Program-made: the position numbers and the translations under genes | Part shown: in pieces, positions 62,641 to 64,000 of the stretch | How the letters are laid out: each line of letters opens with the position of its first letter | Numbering within the stretch: the first letter of the stretch is position 1 | The notes under the pieces: model-generated | What the model saw: only the letters and a program-made list of their open reading frames with translations | What the model was told of the DNA's origin: nothing | Database searches by the model: none | Source: Bedellia somnulentella | Taxonomy: Eukaryota; Arthropoda; Insecta; Lepidoptera; Bedelliidae | Length of the DNA: 64,000 nt | Direction: 5' to 3' | NCBI GenBank assembly: GCA_963576735.1 | Contig: OY755188.1 | Span: 14,806,323-14,870,322 of the forward strand

Positions 62641-62858
62641 ATACATATACTCACTCACGGCTATATTTCCCTAGAAGGGGTAGCCAGAGCTAAGGAATTA
62701 TAAATTCCTCAGCCACTTTTGGAAGTTGAGTGGTGGAAATAAAAAGATGGTAAAAATAAAGGTTTTTAAAATCCAATAAAAAGCCCCAATACCCTTAGTC
62801 GCGTCTTACGTACACCCACCGGAAGAAATGGGGTAGTGCTATTCTTAGCCGACACTAC
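62641..62858 (-). repeat. SINE-B copy with unusually long (34-bp) TSD
   Basis: 62607-62640 and 62859-62892 match at 32 of 34 positions (CTTGGAATTTGCAAAA, then TTTTAAACATAC). The middle lacks the GGTCTCC region. The head half and tail half come from different subfamilies. Confidence 0.85.
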
Positions 62859-62892
62859 CTTGGAATTTGCAAAAAATATTTTTTAAACATAC

Positions 62893-63382
62893 TGTTACGT
62901 ACCGGGTTCTTAATTTGATAAATACCAGTCACACTTTCGTGCAATAAGGTGTAATTATATTTATTAACCAATAACGCACTTTACACAACACAAAAAACAC
63001 TATCGATAATTAACTATCGATACTCGCACTAATTAACAACACTAATTTACTCCGTTATAGTAACACTGTCCACACCGTTAAGCTTATTTCCGTAATCCGT
63101 ATATCACTGCGCTGTCGTATTTAATTTCTTCGCTCTAGTATTTCGCTTGTTCTCGCTTTAGTTCTTCGCACTCGAATAAATCCGTAGCACGCGTCGCTCT
63201 TTATATATGCCAAATCTCAAATACGCGAATATTACAGAAAGTTCTAGTACCACATTCTCGAAAAGTCGATATTCGAGAAACATCTAGTAATTCCTTTTTT
63301 TACTTATTAAAATACTAGTAACGCCATCTGTTTTCTAGTAGTGTCAAATCCTATCTCCTACTTGCGAACAGATGTCGTAACA
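62893..63382 (-). mobile_element. 3' LTR of a Ty3/gypsy element
   Basis: On the minus strand it begins TGTTACGACATCTG and ends CCCGGTACGTAACA, with inverted TGTTAC/GTAACA ends. A purine tract (GTAAGGAGGGGGTAA at 63383-63397) lies directly upstream, as expected for the plus-strand primer. 490 bp. Confidence 0.88.
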
Positions 63383-63398
63383 TTACCCCCTCCTTACA

Positions 63399-64000
63399 TT
63401 AATACTCGTCCCGAGTATTATTGCTTCCATGGTACTTCGCAAGTCGATCGATGTGAACTATTTTCGAAGCCCCTCTAGGTTGGCGTTGAATTCTGTACTT
63501 TACATCGTTTATTCTAGTGACCACCTTGTACGGTCCTTCCCACCTATTTTGTAACTTAGGGGACTTCTCTTTCTGGCGAGTTGGATTGTGTAACCAGACG
63601 AGCATACCCTCTTCGAAACGCGGCGTGTTAGCTTTACGGTCATATCTGGTTTTCATCTTTTCACTAGCATGTAAACCATTTTCACGCACTAGGGAATGTA
63701 CATCTTGCATTCTTTCCCTCAAATCGCTTACATATTCAGTTACACTCTGCGGCTCATCTGGTGACCCTCCTGTCAACAAATCTACAGGCAATCGTAGCTC
63801 TCTTCCGAAATTGACGAAAGCAGGTGTTTCCTTCGTGCTTTCGTGAACAGCTGACCGGTAAGACAGTAAAAATAATGGAATGTGTTTGTCCCAGTCCTTC
63901 TGATGTTTTTCAACCATCTTCGCCAACTGTCTCTCCAGTGTTTGGTTGAACCTCTCCACCATTCCATCTGACTGAGGATGATATGGCGTCGTCCTGGTTT
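63399..64000 (-). CDS. Gypsy pol, integrase C-terminal part, runs off the window
   Basis: The frame is open from the right edge to 63399. It starts with TPYHPQSDGMVERFNQTLE, the end of the integrase core including the conserved Glu of the DDE triad. The C-terminal part follows: DWDKHIPLFLLSYRSAVHE, FGRELRLPVDLLTG and LQNRWEGPYKVVTRINDVKY. The last block is the GPF/Y-type module with R-WEGPYKV. The protein ends ...RDEY at 63399. The intact frame suggests a recent copy. Gag, protease, reverse transcriptase and the 5' LTR would lie beyond the window. Confidence 0.92.
   Translation of the reverse strand, partial: TRTTPYHPQSDGMVERFNQTLERQLAKMVEKHQKDWDKHIPLFLLSYRSAVHESTKETPAFVNFGRELRLPVDLLTGGSPDEPQSVTEYVSDLRERMQDVHSLVRENGLHASEKMKTRYDRKANTPRFEEGMLVWLHNPTRQKEKSPKLQNRWEGPYKVVTRINDVKYRIQRQPRGASKIVHIDRLAKYHGSNNTRDEY

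Overview
The window is AT-rich insect DNA, most likely from a moth or butterfly. The pointers are Helitrons with TC and CTAG ends set between a host A and T, two tRNA-headed SINE families, a LINE that ends in short tandem repeats, a piggyBac relic and a gypsy LTR element. Two secreted-protein genes also have a four-codon first coding exon, a layout common in insect cuticle-type genes. No bacterial, organellar or CRISPR-like content is present.

Host genes. (1) 8397-10056 (+): a secreted Gln-rich protein with a Val-Pro-rich C-terminal tail. (2) 22434-23668 (-): a small secreted His-rich protein whose first exon encodes only MKLY. (3) 39961-60870 (+): a PRC1/Ase1/MAP65-family spindle-midzone microtubule crosslinker (Drosophila fascetto type). 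I assembled it from at least 13 coding exons with matching phases; it has two possible C-terminal ends. (4) 42481-44247 (+): an intronless, divergent SLC6-type transporter nested in the second PRC1 intron. The two small genes are probably extracellular matrix or cuticle components, and PRC1 is a cell-division gene.

Everything else is dominated by mobile DNA. Family names used here: SINE-B is a ~250-bp element starting CTGTGTAGTGTCGGCTTAG and ending GCCGTGAGTATATG plus (TATG)n, with about 40 copies. SINE-A is a ~350-bp element with a tRNA-like head (A box AGCTCAATGGG, B box GTTCAAATCCC) and an (ATGTT)n tail, with 8 copies. SINE-C has a tRNA-like head (AGCTCAATTGG / GGTTCGATTCC) and ends in the cassette AATCCCCACATGAGG...GATTTAAA. 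RTE-like is a LINE whose 3' end reads CTCTGCCTACCCC...GGCGTGAGTATATG plus (TATG)n. Copies of SINE-A, SINE-B and RTE-like share a recognisable 3' module and several sit in clean 9-13 bp target-site duplications (TSDs), so one RTE-like machinery probably moved all three.

Layout: 1-7.4 kb repeats; 8.3-10.2 kb Gln-rich gene; 10.4-22 kb repeats, including a Helitron inside a SINE-C and hAT and LINE relics; 22.1-23.7 kb His-rich gene; 23.9-39.1 kb nested SINEs and LINEs, including a three-layer nest at 32.3-35.2 kb; 39.7-60.9 kb the PRC1 locus with its nested transporter and repeat-filled introns; 61-64 kb a twin-type SINE-C, an internally deleted piggyBac, a SINE-B and a gypsy LTR element running off the right edge.
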